A stretch of 64,000 bases of DNA, taken from Acinetobacter venetianus RAG-1 = CIP 110063 (GTDB lineage Bacteria > Pseudomonadota > Gammaproteobacteria > Pseudomonadales > Moraxellaceae). The translations under genes were made by a program, and so were the position numbers. The stretch spans positions 62,001 through 126,000 of the forward strand of contig NZ_KB849556.1 in the NCBI RefSeq assembly GCF_000368585.1, read 5' to 3'. Positions 20,479 to 28,021 of the stretch are shown here, piece by piece (within the stretch, counting starts at the first letter, position 1; each line of letters starts with the position of its first letter). Below the pieces are notes generated by a model. It was not told where the DNA came from. It did no database searches and was given only the letters and a program-made list of their open reading frames with translations.

Positions 20479-21219
20479 ATGAAAGTTCTGATTGCTGATG
20501 ATGAACCTCTCGCAGTAGAGCGTTTGTCACGTTTGGTGACCCAAATGGGGCATGAAGTGATTGCGACGGCGCATCATGGGCAGGATGTGTTAAATCATAT
20601 TGAAAACGACTCGCCCGATGTCGTTTTATTAGATATTCAAATGCCAGGGATGAATGGTTTGGAATGTGCTGAACAACTCAGCCGTTTAAATCCGCGTCCA
20701 GCAATTATTTTTTGCACGGCATATGATCAACATGCATTGGAAGCATTTAAATTTCAAGCACAAGGATATTTGCTTAAACCTGTTGCACAACAAGACTTAC
20801 AGCAGGTTTTTAATAATTTAACTCAATTAACACAAGCACAAATGACTGGTTTACAACAACAAGACAATATGTACGATACCAAAGCCCAACGCCATCAAAT
20901 TGCTGCGAAAACTTATCGCGGGGTCGAACTCATTCCACTGGAAAATGTTTATTATTTTCTTGCTGATCAAAAATACGTTACGGTTCGCCATAAAAATGGC
21001 AGCGTATTAATTGATGAGACGTTAAAAGACTTAGAGCTTGAATTTTCGGATCGTTTTATTCGCATTCACCGTAATGCACTCGTTTCTTTAGATTATTTGG
21101 AAGGACTGGAGTTGGTTGCCGCGGGGCAATATCAAGTACGGTTGCGAGAACTTGATGAGCGCTTGTCGGTGAGTCGTCGCCATTTGCCGAGTCTACGAGA
21201 GTGTATGCATCAGTTGTAA
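20479..21219 (+). CDS. algR: LytTR response regulator AlgR
   Basis: DNA-binding response regulator partner of the AlgZ-like kinase. The N-terminal receiver domain has an acidic pocket (IADDEP), phosphoacceptor Asp52 in VVLLDIQMPGMNG and a conserved Lys in YLLKPV. The C-terminal half is a LytTR domain (AKTYRGVELIPLENVYYFLA ... FIRIHRNALVS). ATG 20479 follows an excellent AAGGAGGAGAGG ribosome-binding region; the frame from 20446 adds a non-homologous leader. It lies 57 bp after algZ and before hemC. Confidence 0.93.
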   Translation: MKVLIADDEPLAVERLSRLVTQMGHEVIATAHHGQDVLNHIENDSPDVVLLDIQMPGMNGLECAEQLSRLNPRPAIIFCTAYDQHALEAFKFQAQGYLLKPVAQQDLQQVFNNLTQLTQAQMTGLQQQDNMYDTKAQRHQIAAKTYRGVELIPLENVYYFLADQKYVTVRHKNGSVLIDETLKDLELEFSDRFIRIHRNALVSLDYLEGLELVAAGQYQVRLRELDERLSVSRRHLPSLRECMHQL

Positions 21220-21282
21220 TCAGGCAGTTTTCTGTAGGATAGCGCACACTTTGTGATTTTTTGCTTGCAATTTTAGATGAGC

Positions 21283-21323
21283 AAGTTAAGTTTGGAACAA
21301 TTGCTTTGATCAATACTTAACTT
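21283..21323. repeat. 9-bp perfect inverted repeat in the hemC leader
   Basis: AAGTTAAGT (21283-21291) and ACTTAACTT (21315-21323) flank 23 nt, and the right arm ends 6 nt before the hemC ATG. No clear ribosome-binding site is present in the remaining gap. It could be a dyad operator or an mRNA hairpin over the translation start. Confidence 0.6.
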
Positions 21324-21329
21324 AGATTT

Positions 21330-22247
21330 ATGAAAACCCTAAAAATTGCAACTCGACAAAGCCCACTTGCTCTTTGGCAGGCCGAGCATATTCGTTCTCG
21401 TTTAAATGCGCTTTATCCAGATTTAACGGTTGAATTGGTTAAGTTTGTGACGCAGGGTGACAAGATTCTTGATACGCCCTTGGCTAAAATTGGCGGCAAG
21501 GGCTTATTTGTAAAAGAGCTAGAGGCTGCTTTACTCGATGGGCGTGCTGACTTGGCTGTACATTCGATGAAAGATGTCCCGATGCACTTGCCTGAGGGTT
21601 TGAGTTTAGCGGTGATCTGCGAGCGTGAAGATCCTTTAGATGCTTTTGTATCAAACCAATATCCGCATTTTGATGAGTTACCGCAAGGTGCCAAAGTTGG
21701 GACTTCAAGTTTGCGCCGTAAATGTCAGATTTTACAGCAACGTCCTGATTTGGAAATTATTGATCTGCGTGGGAATGTTGGCACACGTTTATCGAAACTA
21801 GATGATGGTCTGTATGATGCGATTATTTTAGCAAGTGCAGGTTTAAAGCGTCTAGGATTAGAAGATCGTATTCGTCACTGTTTAACACCAGTAGTAAGTT
21901 TACCTGCGGTGGGACAAGGTGCATTGGGTCTAGAATGCCGTACAAATGATGATGAATTATTAAAGCTTATCCAACCTTTACAACACGAAGAAACCTCGAT
22001 TTGTGTGCGTGCTGAACGCGCATTCAATGCCTATTTAGAAGGTGGATGCCAAGTTCCAATCGCGGGTTATGCGACTTTGCAAAATAATCAGTTGAAAATC
22101 GAAGGGCGTGTGGGCAGTGTTGATGGTAAAACGCTACTGAAAGAACAGTTAGATGGCACAGCGGAAAATGCTGAACAATTGGGTGTGCAGCTCGCACAAC
22201 GATTATTAGAGCAAGGCGCCGGTGAACTGCTCAAAGCGCTTTATTAA
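21330..22247 (+). CDS. hemC: Hydroxymethylbilane synthase (porphobilinogen deaminase)
   Basis: Polymerises four porphobilinogens into hydroxymethylbilane in haem synthesis. The 305 residues include the N-terminal [17 protein letters not shown], the substrate-binding [19 protein letters not shown] and SSLRRKCQI, and Cys240 in [12 protein letters not shown], which carries the dipyrromethane cofactor. The stop TAA shares its last A with the hemD ATG (TAATG), indicating translational coupling. A perfect inverted repeat lies just upstream of the start. Confidence 0.97.
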   Translation: MKTLKIATRQSPLALWQAEHIRSRLNALYPDLTVELVKFVTQGDKILDTPLAKIGGKGLFVKELEAALLDGRADLAVHSMKDVPMHLPEGLSLAVICEREDPLDAFVSNQYPHFDELPQGAKVGTSSLRRKCQILQQRPDLEIIDLRGNVGTRLSKLDDGLYDAIILASAGLKRLGLEDRIRHCLTPVVSLPAVGQGALGLECRTNDDELLKLIQPLQHEETSICVRAERAFNAYLEGGCQVPIAGYATLQNNQLKIEGRVGSVDGKTLLKEQLDGTAENAEQLGVQLAQRLLEQGAGELLKALY

Positions 22248-23023
22248 TGTTATTTATCAATACTCGCCCACAAGATAGAGCCTCTACATTAACAGAGGCT
22301 CTTGTTGATGCGGGGTATCAGGTTGAAACATTACCATTGCTTGAACTGACAGCTGTGCCATTTTCTATCGAGTTGCAGCAGCTCTATCAGCAGCTTGAAC
22401 AAACTCAAGTGATTGTTGTGGTGAGTCCTACAGCCGTTGAGGTTGGAATGCGATATCTGCAACAAGCAAACATTGATTTGGTGCAGTTAACACATATTCA
22501 GTGGATTGCTGTGGGGCAAGCAACCGCACAGGCATTGGCAAAATTTAAAATAGAAAGCCTCGTTCCTGAGGTAGAAAGTTCTGAAGGCATGCTGGATTTA
22601 CCAATTTTAAAGCAACAAGATCACCTTAAACAGATTGCTTTTTGGCGTGGTTTAGGTGGACGACAATTCATGATGCAGCAATTACAGCAACAAGGAATTT
22701 CAGTTCTCAATTTTGTGCTTTATCGCCGTCAGTGTCCTGAATTAAGTGTCATAAAAACTCCTACAATTTTAAAAAATATTGAATCTCATCAGCAGGTTGC
22801 GGTGTTGATTAGTAGTGAAGCCAGTTGGAACAATTGGCAGCAATTAACCTCGCAAAATCAAGTAGAAGCAGAGTGGATCTATTTGACGCTTGGTGAGCGA
22901 CTGACACAGTTATTAACACATTCACAAGCATTGTTAAATCAAGCAAGTAACATTATTCAGCTTGAAAAGTTATCTGCATCAGAGATTATTCACCGTATGC
23001 GTTGCTGGCAAGGAAAGGTATGA
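22247..23023 (+). CDS. hemD: Uroporphyrinogen-III synthase
   Basis: Cyclises hydroxymethylbilane with D-ring inversion to uroporphyrinogen III. The 258 residues show the two-lobe HemD pattern starting INTRPQDRASTLTEALVDAG, with VVVSPTAVEVGMRYL and IQWIAVGQATAQAL in the first lobe. HemD sequences diverge strongly, so context (directly coupled to hemC and overlapping the next gene by ATGA) adds weight. The C-terminal part is Gln-rich like the downstream genes. Confidence 0.92.
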   Translation: MLFINTRPQDRASTLTEALVDAGYQVETLPLLELTAVPFSIELQQLYQQLEQTQVIVVVSPTAVEVGMRYLQQANIDLVQLTHIQWIAVGQATAQALAKFKIESLVPEVESSEGMLDLPILKQQDHLKQIAFWRGLGGRQFMMQQLQQQGISVLNFVLYRRQCPELSVIKTPTILKNIESHQQVAVLISSEASWNNWQQLTSQNQVEAEWIYLTLGERLTQLLTHSQALLNQASNIIQLEKLSASEIIHRMRCWQGKV

Positions 23024-23850
23024 GAAAAATTGTTTATTTGATTCTATTGCTAAGTTTATTGTGGTTAGCAAAACTTAGTTATAATGTCGCGCAATATTCT
23101 CAAACAACACCTGAATTACAACAGCAACTTGCCCAAACTGAGCAACGTTATTCCTTACTCAATGATCAATTTGTAGCTTTACAGCGCCAAGTGCAGAGTG
23201 GACGCGCTGCAGAACCTGTTGAAAATAGTATTCCACCTCCGATGATGATGGTGGGTGTTGCACCTGTTATTTTAATTAAGCAACATTTAGAGTTGGTTCA
23301 GTTTGCTATTGATCAACAACAGTTTATTTATGCGTTAGAGCACCTCAACCAACTACAACAACAAATCGTTCAATACAATGTGGCTCCTGCTTTACAACAA
23401 AGTTTAATGAAAGCGATAGAGCAAGATCGTCTTGCCATTCAGCAGTATGTTTTAGCTCAAACTCAGCAACAGCAGCAGCTAGATAACTTATTGCAGCAAC
23501 TGGATCAGCGTTTACAAGCCGAGATTGATAATCCAACCGTACAAAAGGTAAAAAGTGAAAATCGGGCTTGGTGGAAATGGTTTAGTTTTGAAAAAGTGCA
23601 ACGTGCCGCACCAGATTTAATTAACCGTTCAATTATCTTAAAAGAAGCTCAGCTACGTTTATTGCTAGCATCTCAAGCTTTACATCACAATCAGATGTCT
23701 GAATATCGAAAATCAATTTTAGAGGTGATGCAGATATTGGCAAATCTGCCTGATCGAGATAGCCAGCAAATGAAAATGAAATTGGAAAAAATTTCAAATT
23801 TACCTACTGTACCTGCACCAAAACTTACAACACTTGGTTTGCTTGGATAA
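23020..23850 (+). CDS. hemX: HemX-like membrane-anchored protein
   Basis: Protein of 276 residues with one N-terminal membrane helix (IVYLILLLSLLWLAKLSYNV) and a long Gln-rich, predicted coiled-coil periplasmic part. This matches the proteobacterial HemX family found after hemD, whose biochemical role is unresolved. I start at ATG 23020, overlapping the hemD stop by 4 nt; an in-frame start at 23002 lies inside hemD. It is shorter than E. coli HemX (about 390) and lacks its extra N-terminal region. Confidence 0.82.
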   Translation: MRKIVYLILLLSLLWLAKLSYNVAQYSQTTPELQQQLAQTEQRYSLLNDQFVALQRQVQSGRAAEPVENSIPPPMMMVGVAPVILIKQHLELVQFAIDQQQFIYALEHLNQLQQQIVQYNVAPALQQSLMKAIEQDRLAIQQYVLAQTQQQQQLDNLLQQLDQRLQAEIDNPTVQKVKSENRAWWKWFSFEKVQRAAPDLINRSIILKEAQLRLLLASQALHHNQMSEYRKSILEVMQILANLPDRDSQQMKMKLEKISNLPTVPAPKLTTLGLLG

Positions 23851-23856
23851 TTAACG

Positions 23857-25050
23857 ATGAAACATTTATTGCTGATCTATTTATTTGCAACATTGTTGAT
23901 ATTTGCAGCTTTTGCGGTACTGAGTTTTGGTTACGGAAATGGTTATGTTTATATCTATTGGCGAGATTGGCAATTTCAAAGTAGTGCTTTGGGGCTGATT
24001 GCGCTCTTTATCGTGATTAGTTTGTTGGTGCAATTGGGATGGTTGTTTGGTAAACGTTACTTTGTAAGAGAGCAGCGCAAAAAAGAGACTGTTTTAAATT
24101 TCAAAGAACTTCACCCTTATGAGCAATTGGGTATTGTTTGGCTATTAGATGCGGCTAAAGATCAACAAGTCTTTATTGAGCGCGTTTTTGCTCAGTCAGG
24201 CTTGCTGAGTAATATTATTGATGCACAGTTCGATTATAGAAATGGCGATTTTGATACTGCCTTACAAAGTTTAGATAAATCAGCACCGATGGCATTTGAA
24301 TTGGCTGAATTGTTACGAATAGATATTTTTTTAGAACGGCTAGAAACTGAAAAAGCGCTGACACATCTCGAATTTTTATCTCAGCACCAACTTTCGCCTT
24401 GGTTGACCGAGATTGAAAATGCATATCAACAGCGGATGACTGCATTATGGGGGAAATTAGCCTTACAAAAACCTTGGATATTTTTGCAGACAACACAGCA
24501 TGGTTTATTAGATGCAGAGCATCGTGACTTGTGGTTGCAGCAACTCTTAATTCAGTTTGAACAGGCTTCAGTGGATGACTTAGCACTGCTACAACAGCGT
24601 TATTTGGCATTGCAATCAGAGATTCAGCTTCGTCCATACAGCAGTAAAGTATTATGGCTAAAACTGTTGGCACGTATGCCAGAAATGGGGCTTCAGCATG
24701 CTGATCTGGCTTTACATTTATTGCAAGAGCATTTTGACCCAGAAGTCTTTTATCTTTGGTTCCAGCAGCAGTTATTAAAGCAAATTCCAGATTATCCCTA
24801 TGTTGAGCAGCGTATTATTCAGCTTGAACAAAAATATACCAGTGTCCCGATGCTAACATTTGCGAAATGGCATGTTTATATGGCAACTGAGCGTAAATCT
24901 GAGGCAGAACAGCTATTGGCTTTATATCCAGATAATATTCTAATGAGTTATCTACGGATTAAATCAACTCTGGATGACAACCCTGATTTAATCAGACAGT
25001 TGAATTTAATCTTTGAAAATGATGTTAATTTTCTTAATTTTAAGATATGA
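23857..25050 (+). CDS. hemY: HemY-like TPR membrane protein
   Basis: Inner-membrane protein encoded at the end of hem operons in gammaproteobacteria, of unclear role in tetrapyrrole metabolism (not the Gram-positive protoporphyrinogen oxidase of the same name). The 397 residues have two N-terminal membrane helices (to about residue 65) and a cytoplasmic helical region with TPR-like repeats. The typical central motif between the helices, YVYIYWRDWQFQSS, is present. It begins 6 bp after hemX and overlaps the next gene by 4 nt. Confidence 0.88.
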   Translation: MKHLLLIYLFATLLIFAAFAVLSFGYGNGYVYIYWRDWQFQSSALGLIALFIVISLLVQLGWLFGKRYFVREQRKKETVLNFKELHPYEQLGIVWLLDAAKDQQVFIERVFAQSGLLSNIIDAQFDYRNGDFDTALQSLDKSAPMAFELAELLRIDIFLERLETEKALTHLEFLSQHQLSPWLTEIENAYQQRMTALWGKLALQKPWIFLQTTQHGLLDAEHRDLWLQQLLIQFEQASVDDLALLQQRYLALQSEIQLRPYSSKVLWLKLLARMPEMGLQHADLALHLLQEHFDPEVFYLWFQQQLLKQIPDYPYVEQRIIQLEQKYTSVPMLTFAKWHVYMATERKSEAEQLLALYPDNILMSYLRIKSTLDDNPDLIRQLNLIFENDVNFLNFKI

Positions 25051-25496
25051 GTGTAAATATGAAAGAGTTGTCTGTCTATCCTATCGTTCATGAACAAACC
25101 GTTGCTTGGGGTGATATGGATGCTTTTGGACATGTAAATAATGTACAGTATTATCGTTATATTGAGAGTGCCCGAATTGCTTATTTAATGGCTTTAAATA
25201 TATTCGATCAAGATATATTGACGGTTGTTGCATCTAGTCAGTGTAAATACTTAAGTCCTGTATTTTATCCAGATGTGCTGCATATTGGTGCGAGAATTGA
25301 GGAATTAAGGAATAGTGCTTTTCGTATGCATTATGTCTTATGGAGCAAAGCACAAAACCAAGTAGTTGCTACAGGAGAAGCTGTACTTGTCTGTGTGACG
25401 AAGCATGACTCAAAGAAAGTTAATATTCCTGATTCAATCCGAAATAAGATTATTCAACTCGAATCTAATGCTGGGCATAATCTAGTATCCCATTAA
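25047..25496 (+). CDS. Acyl-CoA thioesterase, 4HBT/YbgC type
   Basis: Hotdog-fold thioesterase of 149 residues. The signature VAWGDMDAFGHVNNVQYYRY carries the catalytic Asp of the 4-hydroxybenzoyl-CoA thioesterase family, followed by the long hotdog helix. The substrate is probably a short or medium acyl-CoA; it cannot be read from sequence. The ATG at 25047 overlaps the hemY stop (ATGA); a second ATG at 25059 is possible. It is the last gene of the hem run; a role in haem synthesis is not implied. Confidence 0.9.
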   Translation: MSVNMKELSVYPIVHEQTVAWGDMDAFGHVNNVQYYRYIESARIAYLMALNIFDQDILTVVASSQCKYLSPVFYPDVLHIGARIEELRNSAFRMHYVLWSKAQNQVVATGEAVLVCVTKHDSKKVNIPDSIRNKIIQLESNAGHNLVSH

Positions 25497-25883
25497 TAAT
25501 TATAAAGACTATTATGTCTATTTTGGTATTTTATTGCGAAGATTTATACAGTTGTTATTGATGGTCAATAGAAATTATAGTAACTGTATAAATCATCCAA
25601 TAGGTAAAATATTTCATAAAAATTAAGATTCAATTAATATTTATAATAACCAAGTGTTAAATTTTTTTATTATAGTTCTTAAGTTTGATTAAATATTTTG
25701 ACTTAAATTTAGGATTTTTCTTAGCTTTATTGTAAATATAAGCTGATTTATTGAGGTCTTGTGATTAAGTCGACTATTTTAATATTGATTATTTAATTGT
25801 ATATAAATTAATATTGAATTGAATTTTTAATTCATTTTTTATTTTTGAGTGATATATCCCCTTTTTGAGTTGGAGTGGTTCTA
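25497..25883. other. Very AT-rich intergenic region upstream of hns
   Basis: About 390 bp of strikingly A/T-rich DNA with many TTAATATT-like steps and no credible coding frame. It must hold the hns promoter and leader, but I could not choose boxes with confidence. Its composition is that of an H-NS binding tract, so autoregulation of hns is plausible. Confidence 0.6.
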
Positions 25884-26210
25884 ATGAAACCAGATATTAG
25901 TGATTTGTCTGTTGAAGATCTAAAGCGTTTACAAGCAGAAGCAGAAGCTTTAATTGCGAGTAAAAAAGATCAGGCAATCGAAGATGCTTATAATCAAATT
26001 ATCGCGATTGCTGAAAAAGTTGGCTTTAGCGTAGAAGAGTTATTGGAAGTTGGCGAGCAAAAGCGTAAAAAAACAACACGTAAAGCTGTAGAGCCACGTT
26101 ATCGCAATAAAAATAATACTGAAGAAACTTGGACTGGTCGTGGTAAGCAACCACGCTGGTTAGTTGCAGAATTAGAAAAAGGTGCAAAACTTGAAGATTT
26201 CTTAATCTAA
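25884..26210 (+). CDS. hns: H-NS family nucleoid protein
   Basis: DNA-bridging silencer of A/T-rich and foreign genes. The 108 residues have an N-terminal oligomerisation coiled coil (VEDLKRLQAEAEALIASKK), a basic linker (EQKRKKTTRKAVEPRYRN) and the C-terminal DNA-binding domain with the core TWTGRGKQPRWLVAEL, where TGRGKQPRW is the AT-hook-like loop. ATG 25884 has TTGGAG 8 nt upstream; a GTG three codons earlier is less likely. It is a single gene with a large AT-rich leader and its own terminator. Confidence 0.95.
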   Translation: MKPDISDLSVEDLKRLQAEAEALIASKKDQAIEDAYNQIIAIAEKVGFSVEELLEVGEQKRKKTTRKAVEPRYRNKNNTEETWTGRGKQPRWLVAELEKGAKLEDFLI

Positions 26211-26261
26211 TCAAGTTTGAAAGTCATCGTTTTGTCATACGATGATTTTATCCTTCATTAA

Positions 26262-26288
26262 AAGCCAGGCTTAAAAAGCTTGGTTTTT
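26262..26288 (+). terminator. Terminator of hns
   Basis: The stem CCAGGCTT / AAGCTTGG (one G-U pair) is followed by seven T. A second hairpin, TCATCGT / ACGATGA, lies just upstream at 26224-26246. Confidence 0.75.
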
Positions 26289-26388
26289 TTATATGAGAGA
26301 ATTGGCGATGTTGAAAAAGTATGCATAATGTCATTTATAGAGCGAGTGTCTCAACACGGATGATATTTTGCATGTTGGTAAGGGTTGA

Positions 26389-27132
26389 ATGAAAAAAAAG
26401 ACCAAGCAATGGAGATGGTGGATTTTCGCCATTTTTGCATTTTTAATTTTTATTATTTTACAGATTCCAGCGACATGGTTAATTGCGAAATTTTCAAAAA
26501 ATAATCAAATATTACATAATGTCAGCGGTAACATTTGGCAAGGGCAGGCAGATTGGCAACGTGGTCAATTGCGTGGTTCTGTTCATTGGAAAACACGCCC
26601 TTTAGATTTGCTGTTATTGCGCCTCGGTGCTCATCTTGATATTCATAGTGGCAATACTCAATTCAATGGGGTTTTTGGCTATGGTCTAGGCCAAAAAATC
26701 ATGATTAAGGATTTACAAGGTGAAATTTCACCGGAAACCTTAAAATACTTCGCTAACTGGCAATGGCCAGAAAATGCGATTCAGTTAAAAGATGCGCAGT
26801 TGAATTATCAAAAAGAAAAAGGATTCAGTGCAACTGAAGGGCAGCTAAATTGGGGCGGTGGTGCATTGACTTATACATTCGGTCAGCGCCAAGATCGTAT
26901 GAATATGCCTTCTTTAGTTGCTGAAATGAAAGATGAAAACGGACAATTACAAATAGATGTTCGTGATCAACGTAGCCAAAAAATGGCAAATCTCAGTTTA
27001 GATGCTGGCTTAATGTTGGACGTACAACTTACCCAGCGAATGCTTCTTAATATTCCATCCTATCAAGGTAAAGCGGGTTTAGACACTTATGTGGTCAGCT
27101 CACGCCAACCGTTATTGCAGGGTGGTTTCTAA
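26389..27132 (+). CDS. gspN: Type II secretion system protein N
   Basis: Inner-membrane-anchored component of the type II secretion machine, 247 residues. It has an N-terminal membrane helix (WWIFAIFAFLIFIILQIPATWLI) and a periplasmic beta-rich body with NVSGNIWQGQADW, typical of GspN. The start ATG 26389 follows AAGGG. It overlaps gspC by one base (TAATG), so the two are translationally coupled. Other gsp genes, except gspC and gspD, are not in this window. Confidence 0.88.
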   Translation: MKKKTKQWRWWIFAIFAFLIFIILQIPATWLIAKFSKNNQILHNVSGNIWQGQADWQRGQLRGSVHWKTRPLDLLLLRLGAHLDIHSGNTQFNGVFGYGLGQKIMIKDLQGEISPETLKYFANWQWPENAIQLKDAQLNYQKEKGFSATEGQLNWGGGALTYTFGQRQDRMNMPSLVAEMKDENGQLQIDVRDQRSQKMANLSLDAGLMLDVQLTQRMLLNIPSYQGKAGLDTYVVSSRQPLLQGGF

Positions 27133-27980
27133 TGAAAGTCATCACTCAAAAAATGCAACAGATACGTTTGCAGAAATTAGATAAGTTAAGTGGTTTGGTT
27201 CTCGCATTATTAATTTTATGGTTATGTTGGAAACTCGCATCATTATTTTGGTGGGTGATCGCACCACCACAACCGATGCAGTTTGATCGAGTGCAATTAG
27301 GTTCGCAGCAAGCTCAAGTCCCAAATATTAGTTCTTTTGCTTTATTTAACGAACCTGCAACAACCTCAGCGGATGATAATGCCAATTTGGAGTTACAAGG
27401 TGTGTTACTTGGTTATCCAAGTTATTTGTCTTCGGCGGTAATTAAGTTAAATGATATTGCAGAGCGCTATCGTGTAGGCGAAACAGTTGGTTCGACGTCT
27501 TATCAGTTGGCTGAGGTCTACTGGGATCATGTAATCTTGAGACAAGGTAATGGCGCAACGCGTGAAGTGAAATTTAAAGGCTTGGATAAAGGATTGTATC
27601 AACCTATTGCGCCAGTATTAGGTGGTACGAATAATGCAGCACCGCCTTCTTCTGCACCTCAGCAAGCTACGCAAAATACACCGCAATCTGCTTTAGGTCA
27701 GGCCATCCAACAAATGCAGGAAAACCGTGAACAATACCTAAAAAATATGGGTGTGAGCGGTGGTGGTGCAGATGGCTATGAAATATCAGATCGTACACCA
27801 ATCAGTTTAAAAAACACTTTGGGTTTACGTTCAGGTGATCGTATTCTATCGATCAACGGTCAAACATTAGGGCAAGGACTCAGTGACGTACAATTACTAG
27901 AGCAAGTGCGTCGTGAAGGACATGCCAAAATAGAAATAAAACGTGGTGATCAAGTGATGACCATACAACAAAGTTTTTAG
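27132..27980 (+). CDS. gspC: Type II secretion system protein C
   Basis: Links the inner-membrane platform to the GspD secretin. The 282 residues comprise a short cytoplasmic tail, one membrane helix (LVLALLILWLCWKLASLFWWV), a homology region (SFALFNEP ... LQGVLLGYPSYLSSAVIKL), a Pro/Gln/Ala-rich linker and a C-terminal PDZ-like domain (LGLRSGDRILSINGQTLGQG). In E. coli-type systems the homology region binds the GspD N0 domain. It lies between gspN and gspD. Confidence 0.93.
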   Translation: MKVITQKMQQIRLQKLDKLSGLVLALLILWLCWKLASLFWWVIAPPQPMQFDRVQLGSQQAQVPNISSFALFNEPATTSADDNANLELQGVLLGYPSYLSSAVIKLNDIAERYRVGETVGSTSYQLAEVYWDHVILRQGNGATREVKFKGLDKGLYQPIAPVLGGTNNAAPPSSAPQQATQNTPQSALGQAIQQMQENREQYLKNMGVSGGGADGYEISDRTPISLKNTLGLRSGDRILSINGQTLGQGLSDVQLLEQVRREGHAKIEIKRGDQVMTIQQSF

Positions 27981-28021
27981 TGATGGAACGTCACCACATA
28001 AGTTAGGAATAAGTGCAGGTT

